NCBI GenBank assembly: GCA_023259685.1
Contig: JALRGP010000030.1
Coordinates: forward strand, 1-10,106
Direction: 5' to 3'
From: Alphaproteobacteria bacterium
Lineage (GTDB): Bacteria > Pseudomonadota > Alphaproteobacteria > JALRGP01
Length of the DNA stretch: 10,106 nucleotides
The notes below the pieces were generated by a model. It searched no databases. It was not told where the DNA came from and was given only the letters and a program-made list of their open reading frames with translations. Each line of letters begins with the position of its first letter. Within the stretch, counting starts at the first letter, position 1. A program made the translations under genes and the position numbers. Below are positions 1-5,516 of the stretch, piece by piece.

Positions 1-789
1 AAAAAATAAAATAACCAATGGGAAAACAAATTTTTTGTCATAATTTTTAAACCAGTACAACAAAAACGGTAGATATAAAAAAAACAAATGAGAAGAGCCT
101 ATGACTAAATCAACACTTCCCTCTCTGGATGATCTTAATTCGTTTAGAACTGAGAGTGTTGCTGAAAATATAACCGAAATGAGTAAAGCAGCAAAAAATA
201 TGGATGCTTTAGAAAATTTTTTTAAAAATTTATTGCAAAAAAAATCTAAAAATACTAGAAAAAATAAAGAAGAGTGAAACAAACCCGGAATAATAAATCT
301 TAATCTTTGAATTCTTGTAGAAGGACTTGTTAATAATAAAAAATATAAACCTGTCGCTTCCATTTGACGTAATCCTTGCAAAGAATAATGAAAAAAATAA
401 GGAAAGAAAAAGCAAAAAAATACTTGTTTTAAATCGTAGTTAAATAACCTTAGTAATGCCAAAAGAATAATAAAAACACTGCCAAACAAATGACATATTT
501 TTATGCAGGAATCGCTTAAAAATATTGATAAAAATGCATTTAAGCCGTGAAATCCGAACTCAGAAGCAATCGTTTTTCCAATATCTTCTTTAAAACAATC
601 AAAAAATCTTGAAGAGCCATGGATAAACATTTCGTAATAAGACAAAGTATCACTATGCCATTCAAAATTCCTCATGCTTAAAAAAAGAGAGAAGAAGAAT
701 ATTAACCAAATTTTCCTGCTTTTATCCCGTGAATGATTAACAGATGCTTCTTGATACAGCTGATTTTGAGTGATATTTAATGTGGTCAT
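1..789 (-). CDS. EpsG/Wzy-like polysaccharide polymerase family membrane protein, partial (C-terminus beyond window)
   Basis: An uninterrupted minus-strand frame of 263 codons begins at ATG 787-789 and continues past the left edge, so the C-terminal part is missing. An in-frame TAG lies 9 bases upstream of the ATG, fixing the 5' limit. The protein is very hydrophobic, with likely membrane segments near residues 27-39, 84-92, 104-116, 124-136, 165-183, 196-209 and 233-243. EpsG-family signatures are visible: R39 followed by D46-T and Y50/F54 (family pattern R..D...Y...F), LRQM at 140-143 followed by a small-residue helix (family RQ..A), and FHSS at 171-174 (family FH.SA). Members polymerise or export exopolysaccharide or O-antigen repeat units in the inner membrane. 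A promoter candidate lies at 847-875; the Shine-Dalgarno (AGGTTGG) is weak. No glycosyltransferase neighbours are visible, so the polymer is unknown. Family assignment is by eye; Wzy or another multi-spanning glycan enzyme is the alternative. Confidence 0.72.
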   Translation of the reverse strand, partial: MTTLNITQNQLYQEASVNHSRDKSRKIWLIFFFSLFLSMRNFEWHSDTLSYYEMFIHGSSRFFDCFKEDIGKTIASEFGFHGLNAFLSIFLSDSCIKICHLFGSVFIILLALLRLFNYDLKQVFFCFFFPYFFHYSLQGLRQMEATGLYFLLLTSPSTRIQRLRFIIPGLFHSSLFFLVFLDFFCNKFLKKFSKASIFFAALLISVIFSATLSVLNELRSSREGSVDLVIGSSHLFFLYLPFLLYWFKNYDKKFVFPLVILFF

Positions 790-846
790 ATTACCAACCT
801 AACAACCTAAAACAACACACATGACTTATCTTTATTCCCTTCCTGA

Positions 847-875
847 ATTAAATCAATGTTACACACGGCTTTCAA
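847..875 (-). promoter_or_regulatory. Sigma70-type promoter for the EpsG-like gene
   Basis: On the minus strand, TTGAAA (870-875) is separated by exactly 17 bases from TTTAAT (847-852). Each box matches its consensus at five of six positions. Transcription would begin near 840 and give a leader of about 50 bases before the ATG at 789. Confidence 0.55.
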
Positions 876-937
876 ATGAATACAGATAGAATCTTATTTC
901 TATAAAAATATCTTTTTTTAAAGAATCTTGTCAATAT

Positions 938-966
938 TTTACATCGAACCCCAAAGTTGATAGATT
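938..966 (+). promoter_or_regulatory. Candidate promoter for the rpsF-rpsR-rplI operon
   Basis: TTTACA (938-943) is followed after 17 bases by TAGATT (961-966). The -35 matches five of six consensus bases and the -10 four of six. Transcription would start near 973, leaving a leader of about 70 bases that includes the candidate S6:S18 element. In AT-rich sequence such pairs arise by chance, so support is moderate. Confidence 0.35.
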
Positions 967-1000
967 TAATGTATACCTTGCCTTTTTATTGAAACAAAAA

Positions 1001-1030
1001 GGCTGTGTCGGGTTACCGTTCATCAACCAA
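1001..1030 (+). promoter_or_regulatory. Candidate S6:S18-binding rpsF leader hairpin
   Basis: Just before the rpsF ribosome-binding site, GGTT (1011-1014) can pair with AACC (1025-1028) around a loop containing ACCG (1015-1018); an alternative CGG/CCG pairing is also possible. Bacterial rpsF mRNAs often carry a hairpin with an unpaired (C)ACCG motif that binds the S6:S18 complex and represses the operon. Position, motif and gene order fit, but the structure was only folded by eye. Confidence 0.38.
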
Positions 1031-1043
1031 AAGGAGATACAAG

Positions 1044-1418
1044 ATGAGATTTTACGAGCTTGTTTTTATCGCTCGCCAAGACTTAACACCTGCTCAGGTG
1101 GAAGGACTTGCACGTCATTACACTGGCGTGATCAAGGAATTTGGCGGTGATGTAAAAAAAACAGAATTTTGTGGGCTGCGCCAATTGGCCTATGCCATTA
1201 AAAAAAACACACGTGGTTACTACGTTTTATTAAATGTGGAAGCTGGCCATGATTGCATGAAAGAAGTTGAACGCCAAATGAAAATTAGTGAAGACATTCT
1301 AAGGCATTTAGCTGTTCGCGTTCCTACGCTCAATCACGAGCCATCACCGCTCATGCAACAAAGAAACTACAAAGATGAAATCAGTCGCAAAGCTGATGAT
1401 GATTTTATTGAAGATTAA
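1044..1418 (+). CDS. rpsF: 30S ribosomal protein S6
   Basis: S6 of 124 residues, a small-subunit protein that binds 16S rRNA together with S18. The start at ATG 1044 is chosen because AAGGAG (1031-1036) sits 7 bases upstream and the product then begins MRFYELVFIARQDL, as S6 proteins do. A longer frame from GTG 1005 would add 13 residues encoded by the leader and is not credible. The family core is present: the N-terminal strand YELVFIARQD, GGDVKKTEFCGLRQLAY near residues 35-51, and IKKNTRGYYVLLN after it. A charged tail of about 25 residues ends in DDDFIED, a common S6 feature. It is first in an operon with rpsR 11 bases downstream and rplI beyond, and is probably autoregulated through the leader hairpin. 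Confidence 0.96.
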   Translation: MRFYELVFIARQDLTPAQVEGLARHYTGVIKEFGGDVKKTEFCGLRQLAYAIKKNTRGYYVLLNVEAGHDCMKEVERQMKISEDILRHLAVRVPTLNHEPSPLMQQRNYKDEISRKADDDFIED

Positions 1419-1429
1419 GGAGGTTACCC

Positions 1430-1675
1430 ATGGAAGCAACAACAGAAGTTAAAAAGAAACAGTACTTTAAACGTCGTCGTATTTGTCCATTTTCTGGTCC
1501 CAATGCACCAGCTATCGATTACAAAAATGTCACGTTATTGATTAAGTTTGTCTCTGAGCGTGGTAAAATCATGCCAAGTCGTATCACAGCCGTGTCTTGC
1601 TCAAAACAAAGAGAGCTAGCAACGGCTATCAAGCGCGCACGCTATTTGGCGTTAATGCCATTTGCTAACGTCTAA
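1430..1675 (+). CDS. rpsR: 30S ribosomal protein S18
   Basis: S18 of 81 residues, partner of S6 on the small-subunit platform. A strong Shine-Dalgarno (AAGGAGG, 1418-1424) precedes ATG 1430. Family signatures run through the whole protein: KRRRICPFSGPNAPAIDYKN (residues 14-33), then LIKFVSERGKIMPSRITAVS and KQRELATAIKRARYLALMPF to the end. The SGPNAP insertion is typical of alphaproteobacterial S18. Only one CPF cysteine is present, with no complete zinc-binding cysteine set, as in many Gram-negative S18 proteins. It lies between rpsF and rplI with 11-base gaps on both sides, consistent with one transcript. Confidence 0.97.
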   Translation: MEATTEVKKKQYFKRRRICPFSGPNAPAIDYKNVTLLIKFVSERGKIMPSRITAVSCSKQRELATAIKRARYLALMPFANV

Positions 1676-1686
1676 AAGAGGTTAAA

Positions 1687-2211
1687 ATGACCAATATTAT
1701 TTTATTAGAGCGCATTCCCTCCCTTGGGCAAATGGGAGAAGTGGTGACTGTCAAACCAGGATATGCAAGAAATTATCTACTGCCAAAAGGAAAGGCCTTA
1801 AGGGCGACACAAGCAAATTTGGATCTTTTTGCAAAGAAAAAAGTTGAGCTAGAGGCGGCAAATACCTCCAAAAAACGTGACGCAGAAGCGGTGTTTTCTA
1901 AATTAGATCAATTTGACATGACACTGATTCGCCCTGCCAGTGAGGTCGGGCATCTATACGGTTCCGTTCGAAGCAAAGATATCGTTGATGAATTGGAAGT
2001 GAATGGATTTAAAGTTCAAAAATCTCAAATCATCATTCAAAAACCTATCAAAGTTTTGGGACATCATGAAGTGTCCGTTGTATTGCACCCCGAAGTCAAA
2101 GCAACCGTTAAAATCAATGTTGCAAAATCAAAAGAAGAAGCAGCCGCCCATTTTGACGAAGCTGACGTGATTGGATTAATTCAACCTGAAGAGATTTCAG
2201 AGCGCGATTAA
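1687..2211 (+). CDS. rplI: 50S ribosomal protein L9
   Basis: L9 of 174 residues, a large-subunit protein at the base of the L1 stalk. AGAGG (1677-1681) precedes ATG 1687. The N-terminal RNA-binding domain is clear: IILLERIPSLGQMGEVVTVK, then PGYARNYLLPKGKALRAT (residues 24-41). The connecting helix (about 42-75) is rich in Lys, Glu and Ala. The C-terminal domain carries LYGSVRSKDIVDEL, where most family members have FGSV, and IKVLGHHEVSVVLHPEV, where the family has LG.H.V.V.LH.EV. The final 20 or so residues form an acidic extension of the kind seen in alphaproteobacterial L9. It ends the ribosomal operon; a terminator-like hairpin begins 10 bases after its stop. Confidence 0.97.
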   Translation: MTNIILLERIPSLGQMGEVVTVKPGYARNYLLPKGKALRATQANLDLFAKKKVELEAANTSKKRDAEAVFSKLDQFDMTLIRPASEVGHLYGSVRSKDIVDELEVNGFKVQKSQIIIQKPIKVLGHHEVSVVLHPEVKATVKINVAKSKEEAAAHFDEADVIGLIQPEEISERD

Positions 2212-2215
2212 TGCG

Positions 2216-2752
2216 ATGTTAAAGCCACATTTTTTAAAAAAAATAATGTGGCTTTTGCCAAATTTTCTAACATTTTTTAGATTCATTTCCGGTTTTATTA
2301 TTATTTTTTTAATTAAACCTTGGGATTTTATTGTATTTTTTTTAGCTGCCATATCTGATTTTTTTGATGGTTTTTTAGCCAGACAATTGAAAGTTGATTC
2401 TCCTTTTGGAGCAGCATTCGACCCTATTGCAGACAAAGTTTTTTACGGCGTATTATGTGTTTTTTTAAATATGTCTGGACGTATTCCAACCACTCCAATT
2501 CTATTGGTTTTAATACGTGATGTGATGATTGTGATTGGTGGCATTTTTTTAAAAAAACGTTCTGATTTTGTTATTCATCCAACAATGATCAGCAAATTAA
2601 ATACCACATGTATTTTTTTGGGAATTGGTGGTGTTTTTTTATCTATTCCTGATGTCATCTTGAATATGATTTGGATGAGCATCATAATTTTAACCCTTTT
2701 ATCATCCATTCAATACGGAAAAATTTTTTTCAACTACTTAAATAAGTTTTAA
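2216..2752 (+). CDS. CDP-alcohol phosphatidyltransferase, probable cardiolipin synthase of the CRLS1 (mitochondrial) type
   Basis: Integral membrane enzyme of 178 residues. The complete CDP-alcohol phosphatidyltransferase motif D..DG..AR(x8)G...D...D is present (D48, D51, G52, A55, R56, G65, D69, D73). These residues bind two metal ions and the CDP-lipid. About five or six hydrophobic segments follow LPNFLTFFR. Downstream, RDVMIVIGG (about 101-109) and PTMISKLNT (about 123-131) resemble the RDVMLIAA and PTFISKVNT stretches of human CRLS1; PgsA usually has an REI...R pattern there. I therefore favour cardiolipin synthesis from phosphatidylglycerol and CDP-diacylglycerol, with PgsA as the alternative. 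The start is uncertain. ATG 2216 lies 4 bases after rplI and lacks a good ribosome-binding site; ATG 2246 (MWLLPNFLT) fits the family N-terminus better but lies inside the hairpin. Confidence 0.85.
   Translation: MLKPHFLKKIMWLLPNFLTFFRFISGFIIIFLIKPWDFIVFFLAAISDFFDGFLARQLKVDSPFGAAFDPIADKVFYGVLCVFLNMSGRIPTTPILLVLIRDVMIVIGGIFLKKRSDFVIHPTMISKLNTTCIFLGIGGVFLSIPDVILNMIWMSIIILTLLSSIQYGKIFFNYLNKF
2221..2256 (+). terminator. Terminator-like hairpin after rplI, overlapping the start of the next gene
   Basis: AAAGCCACATT (2221-2231) is a perfect reverse complement of AATGTGGCTTT (2245-2255). This is an 11-bp stem, and inner T/A pairs (2232-2235 with 2240-2243) can extend it past a one-base bulge. Only four T residues end the 3' arm, so an intrinsic terminator would be weak. 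The hairpin lies inside the first codons of the downstream phosphatidyltransferase frame, so it may instead be an attenuator or a translation-controlling structure. Confidence 0.55.
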
Positions 2753-2810
2753 TAATTTTTTAATATTTATCATTTAATTTGATTATATTGATACATTTTT
2801 AATACCTGTC

Positions 2811-3999
2811 ATGAATTTTTATGGTCTTTTCGTAATCGCCACAGCCTTTACTTTATGTTCTACTCATACAGTCGAAACATATAATAACCTCACTATCTTG
2901 AATAAACCACAAGCCATCACCTCCCGTCCTGATCTACCTAAAATTTATGTGGTAAATGATGATTCTTCTTTGGCTGTTCTTGATATCGATCAAGGAAAAA
3001 TTTCAAAAGGATTTAAAATAACAAATGATTTATTGGGAGACACATTTTTAAAAAAACCGATTGATTTGGCTTTGGATGACGTTAAAAAAATTATACGTTT
3101 TAAACAAAGAAAATCAGTTGACCATTTTTAATCTTGATCCCTGTGGTGATTTATTATTGAATCCTAAGATCTTAAGAAATAGAGAAATTTTGTTACCAAA
3201 TCAGGATATTTTTAAGAATCCGAAATCAATCATCTTCAATAAAATGAGTAATTTTTTGTGCATATTGAATACATCTTTTGTCAGCATCTTGGAACAAAAT
3301 CAACATGGCGATATTTTAAATATTCGCACTGTGATAAATCCGTTACACAGTATGCTCACATCAATTCCTTTTTCGGATAAGTTTTATATGGCTGTTAAGG
3401 GTGATTCCTTGCATATTACAACAACCGATAATATCGATACGTTAACAAATCAACAAATGATTCCCTACTTAAATCAATGATCTAATGATGGAGATTTGTA
3501 CATTAATAACAACCAGATTTACTATACACAGATGGATAAAAAAAATATCGTTTATTTTAATGAAACAAGCCAACAAGCTCATACTATAGAGCTAAGAGAT
3601 ATGCAAATTAAAGCAGTTTCCACACGTCTGGGATATTTATATGCATTAAATAATAATTCATCCATTGATATTCACCCCATTATGAATCCACTACCTAATG
3701 AAATTTTATTAACGGAGCCAACATACTCTTTCTCTTTGTCATCGTTTCCTCACAAAAATATCTTTAAATTGCCTATCAAAGAAGTCCAAATAATGACACT
3801 ACCTGAACATGGCAGACTTTACTTAAATGATATTTGTATTCAATCAAATCAGATGATATCAAGACATGATATTGATCAAATGCGCTATATACCGCCAATT
3901 AATTTTAGTCAAAAAAGATCTTTTTTTCAGTATAAAATATCAGTTGACGGTAACATTTGGAGCTATTTCAATCGCACAATGTCGTTTGAAAAGAAATAA
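2811..3999 (+). pseudogene. Decayed gene for an exported beta-propeller-like protein with a C-terminal cadherin-like domain
   Basis: One gene of about 395 codons broken twice. The first part (2811-3089) starts with a probable signal peptide (MNFYGLFVIATAFTLC) and reads to an A7 run at 3084-3090. Skipping one A there continues directly as KK-LYVLNKENQLTIFNLD. That frame then meets a TGA at 3478-3480 (LNQ*SNDGDLYI), most simply a former TGG, and continues to TAA 3997-3999. Repeated strands of the type lYvln..s.l.i..d, as at IYVVNDDSSLAVLDID, LYVLNKENQLTIFNLD and YLYALNNNSSIDI, suggest beta-propeller blades. The last 70 residues (LPEHGRLYLND, then ISRHDIDQMRYIPP, then FQYKISVDG) match the cadherin-like repeat pattern G.LyLn...I...di..l.Y.P...F.y.v.DG of surface and adhesin proteins. 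Its specific function is unknown. The 3' end overlaps tsaB by 60 bases. Confidence 0.75.
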
Positions 4000-4524
4000 A
4001 ATTTCTTGTTCTTCAAATAATTTAAAATGATCTGTTTCATGCCATTCTCCACAGTGATGAATGGCATGGTTGTTCACAAATTCTGTTAATTGTTCTGTGG
4101 ACAACAATCCTAGATCCACTATATCCTTATCCTTTTTCATACGCGTAAAAAAAGAACCATTATAGGCATTGAATGTCCATAAACATTGATTGTATTGTAT
4201 TGTAAAATCATTGATTAAATCAAAGCGCGACGGCAAATACAAAGGGCACGTCCACCCCATTGATAATCCTTTTGCAATGGATAATGCGATGCGATTTAAT
4301 GTAATACTTCCTGGGCCAGAATGAGTCGTTACAAGGCGAATGGGAGACGGCAAATTTTTGACAGTATCTTGTAAATGGGGTAAAAATGTTTCTGCTCCCC
4401 TTAAATCTTCATAAGGTAATGTGTAATGATGGATAATTGCATCATTATCGTATCCGATCATATAGCGAACACATGTTTTTTGTAAAACAAAGGCCAATTT
4501 AAGATCGCGTTTGATATTATCCAT
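3940..4524 (-). CDS. tsaB: Divergent TsaB (YeaZ) family protein, tRNA t6A synthesis accessory subunit
   Basis: A 194-residue protein. The best landmark is SGPGSITLNRIALSIAKGLS (residues 69-88), matching the TsaB motif GPGSFTGLRIG...AKGLA. AETFLPHLQ at 44-52 corresponds to the HSE.LLP helix, and LWTFNAYNGSFF at 115-126 to the ALDARMGEVY segment. TsaB has an ASKHA fold and, with TsaD and TsaE, supports transfer of threonylcarbamoyl to A37 of ANN-decoding tRNAs. It is shorter than E. coli TsaB (231 residues). The N-terminal strand that normally reads LaiDTS is AFVLQKT here, so its conserved Asp is absent. The ATG overlaps the last 8 bases of plsC and has no clear ribosome-binding site, suggesting translational coupling. 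A tsaB gene near an acyltransferase is a familiar alphaproteobacterial arrangement. The stop is TGA. Confidence 0.78.
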   Translation of the reverse strand: MDNIKRDLKLAFVLQKTCVRYMIGYDNDAIIHHYTLPYEDLRGAETFLPHLQDTVKNLPSPIRLVTTHSGPGSITLNRIALSIAKGLSMGWTCPLYLPSRFDLINDFTIQYNQCLWTFNAYNGSFFTRMKKDKDIVDLGLLSTEQLTEFVNNHAIHHCGEWHETDHFKLFEEQEILFLFKRHCAIEIAPNVTVN

Positions 4525-5248
4525 TGGTTTTTAAATTTTTAAACCCATCATGTAATGAACGCTCTAATTGATTCAACATATCTTCTTTTTTTAAATTTGG
4601 TTCGATGATGGGAAGATATTCTAATGTAATTGTTCCAGGATGCTTTAAAAAACCACGGCGTTTCCAAAATTTTCCTGAATTTAAAACAACAGGAAGAATG
4701 GGTAGATTTAAATGATTATACAAAAAAGTAATGCCACGTTGAATATCGATCGCAGTATTATCATAAGACACACGCTTTCCTTGAGGAAAAATAACAATAG
4801 AAAAACCCAAATCCGCCGCCTCTTTTCCCTTTTCTATTAGGTATTTGATTGTTTTTGTCCCACTGCTTTTTCTATCAACCTTGATACTTTTGCCGCGCTT
4901 TAAATAACCACCAAAGATGGGAATGTGGAACAATTCTTTTTTGGCAACGAATGCTGCTTTGGGCAATAATACATGAAACACCATTGTTTCCCATAAAGAT
5001 TGATGCAAACAAGCCACAATACAAGGGCCATTTTTTAAAGCATTTTGAAGATGCTGGGCACCCTTCACAACATAATTTAATTGGCAAAAAAAATTTAATA
5101 TTTTTAAAAAACCATGCACATAAGAACGTTCCACCCATACACAAAAAGACACGGGTAAAAACCAAATATACGGGTAAAAAAAACCCAAAAAACCAAAGCT
5201 CCAGAAAAAATAAGTGATATTAAATAAAAGAGAACGAAAAAATAACAT
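4517..5248 (-). CDS. plsC: 1-acyl-sn-glycerol-3-phosphate acyltransferase-like (LPLAT/PlsC family)
   Basis: A 243-residue membrane-associated acyltransferase that would acylate lysophosphatidic acid to phosphatidic acid. The start is placed at ATG 5246-5248, with GAGG 5 bases upstream. A longer frame from 5311 would run through the tRNA-Leu gene and is rejected. Residues 1-40 are strongly hydrophobic and likely anchor the protein. The catalytic box is HQSLWE (residues 82-87), an HX4E form of the usual HX4D. It is followed by AKKELFHIPIFGGYLKRGK, typical of the family. The glycerophosphate-binding block reads FPQGKR (154-159) where FPEGTR is usual, and LPILPVVLNSG matches the P.VPV...NSG block. 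It lies 21 bases after tRNA-Leu and overlaps tsaB by 8 bases. Another lysophospholipid acyltransferase specificity cannot be excluded. Confidence 0.85.
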   Translation of the reverse strand: MLFFRSLLFNITYFFWSFGFLGFFYPYIWFLPVSFCVWVERSYVHGFLKILNFFCQLNYVVKGAQHLQNALKNGPCIVACLHQSLWETMVFHVLLPKAAFVAKKELFHIPIFGGYLKRGKSIKVDRKSSGTKTIKYLIEKGKEAADLGFSIVIFPQGKRVSYDNTAIDIQRGITFLYNHLNLPILPVVLNSGKFWKRRGFLKHPGTITLEYLPIIEPNLKKEDMLNQLERSLHDGFKNLKTNG

Positions 5249-5269
5249 GAAAACCTCAATCCTTTTTAA

Positions 5270-5354
5270 TGGTGCGGTCGAGAAGACTCGAACTTCCACG
5301 GATTTCTCCACAGCGACCTCAACGCTGCGTGTCTACCAATTCCACCACGACCGC
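5270..5354 (-). tRNA. tRNA-Leu (anticodon GAG)
   Basis: The 85-base class II tRNA includes an encoded CCA. The acceptor GCGGTCG pairs perfectly with CGACCGC, followed by A and CCA (5270-5273). The anticodon stem CAGCG/CGCTG encloses the loop TTGAGGT, giving anticodon GAG (codons CUC/CUU). A long variable arm (TGGAGAAATCC region) and the TTCGAGT T-loop confirm tRNA-Leu. There is no terminator between it and plsC. Confidence 0.97.
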
Positions 5355-5398
5355 ACAGTCATGTGTTTTTAATGCTTTATTTTGTTAAGCATATTCAA

Positions 5399-5475
5399 TG
5401 GTCGGGACGAGAGGATTCGAACCTCCGACCCCCTGTACCCAAAACAGGTGCGCTACCAGGCTGCGCTACATCCCG
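5399..5475 (-). tRNA. tRNA-Pro (anticodon TGG)
   Basis: The 77-base tRNA includes an encoded CCA. The acceptor CGGGATG pairs with CGTCCCG (one G-T wobble), then A and CCA. The D-arm reads GCGC AGCCTGGTA GCGC. The anticodon stem CCTGT/ACAGG encloses TTTGGGT, giving anticodon TGG (codon CCA and, by wobble, other CCN). The T-loop is TTCGAAT. It lies 44 bases upstream of tRNA-Leu on the same strand. Confidence 0.97.
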
Positions 5476-5487
5476 CCAATTAATAAT

Positions 5488-5516
5488 ATTATAGCAAAAA
5501 AATAAAAAAAATAAAA
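5488..5516 (-). promoter_or_regulatory. Promoter for the tRNA-Pro/tRNA-Leu/plsC/tsaB transcript
   Basis: A perfect TATAAT (5488-5493, minus strand) stands 12 bases before the tRNA-Pro 5' end, giving an expected start near 5481. The -35 region is only A/T-rich (TTTTAT at 5511-5516, spacer 17) and poorly matches TTGACA. The position and perfect -10 make this the likely tRNA promoter. Confidence 0.6.

Noticed and set aside
101..277. Plus-strand frame of 58 codons starting MTKSTLPSLDD with an AGAAGAG-like site upstream
   Set aside because: It lies entirely antisense to the 263-codon EpsG-like frame, which has family motifs and a promoter. Two genes here are unlikely.
230..415. Short hydrophobic minus-strand frame
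   Set aside because: It is an out-of-frame shadow of the EpsG-like gene; the hydrophobicity comes from T-rich codons.
1005..1043. N-terminal extension of S6 from GTG
   Set aside because: The extension is unlike any S6 N-terminus, runs through the leader, and AAGGAG points to ATG 1044.
2753..2810. Promoter for the decayed gene (TTGATT and TAATAC)
   Set aside because: The spacing is about 15 bases and the matches are poor in a stretch that is almost all A/T; it cannot be told from chance.
3478..3480. UGA read as tryptophan (code change)
   Set aside because: tsaB and pabB end with TGA at sensible C-termini and intact genes use TGG for Trp, so UGA is a stop here.
3911..3927. Palindrome AAAAAAGATCTTTTTT as a terminator for tsaB
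   Set aside because: It has only A-T stem pairs with GATC as loop, so it would be a very weak hairpin; it may arise from AT richness.
5249..5311. Longer plsC start with 21 more residues
   Set aside because: Those codons are the 3' half of tRNA-Leu; ATG 5248 has its own GAGG site.
5372..5392. ATGCTT/AAGCAT inverted repeat between the two tRNAs
   Set aside because: The stem is only 6 bp and AT-rich with no T-run after it on the minus strand; it is not convincing as a terminator.
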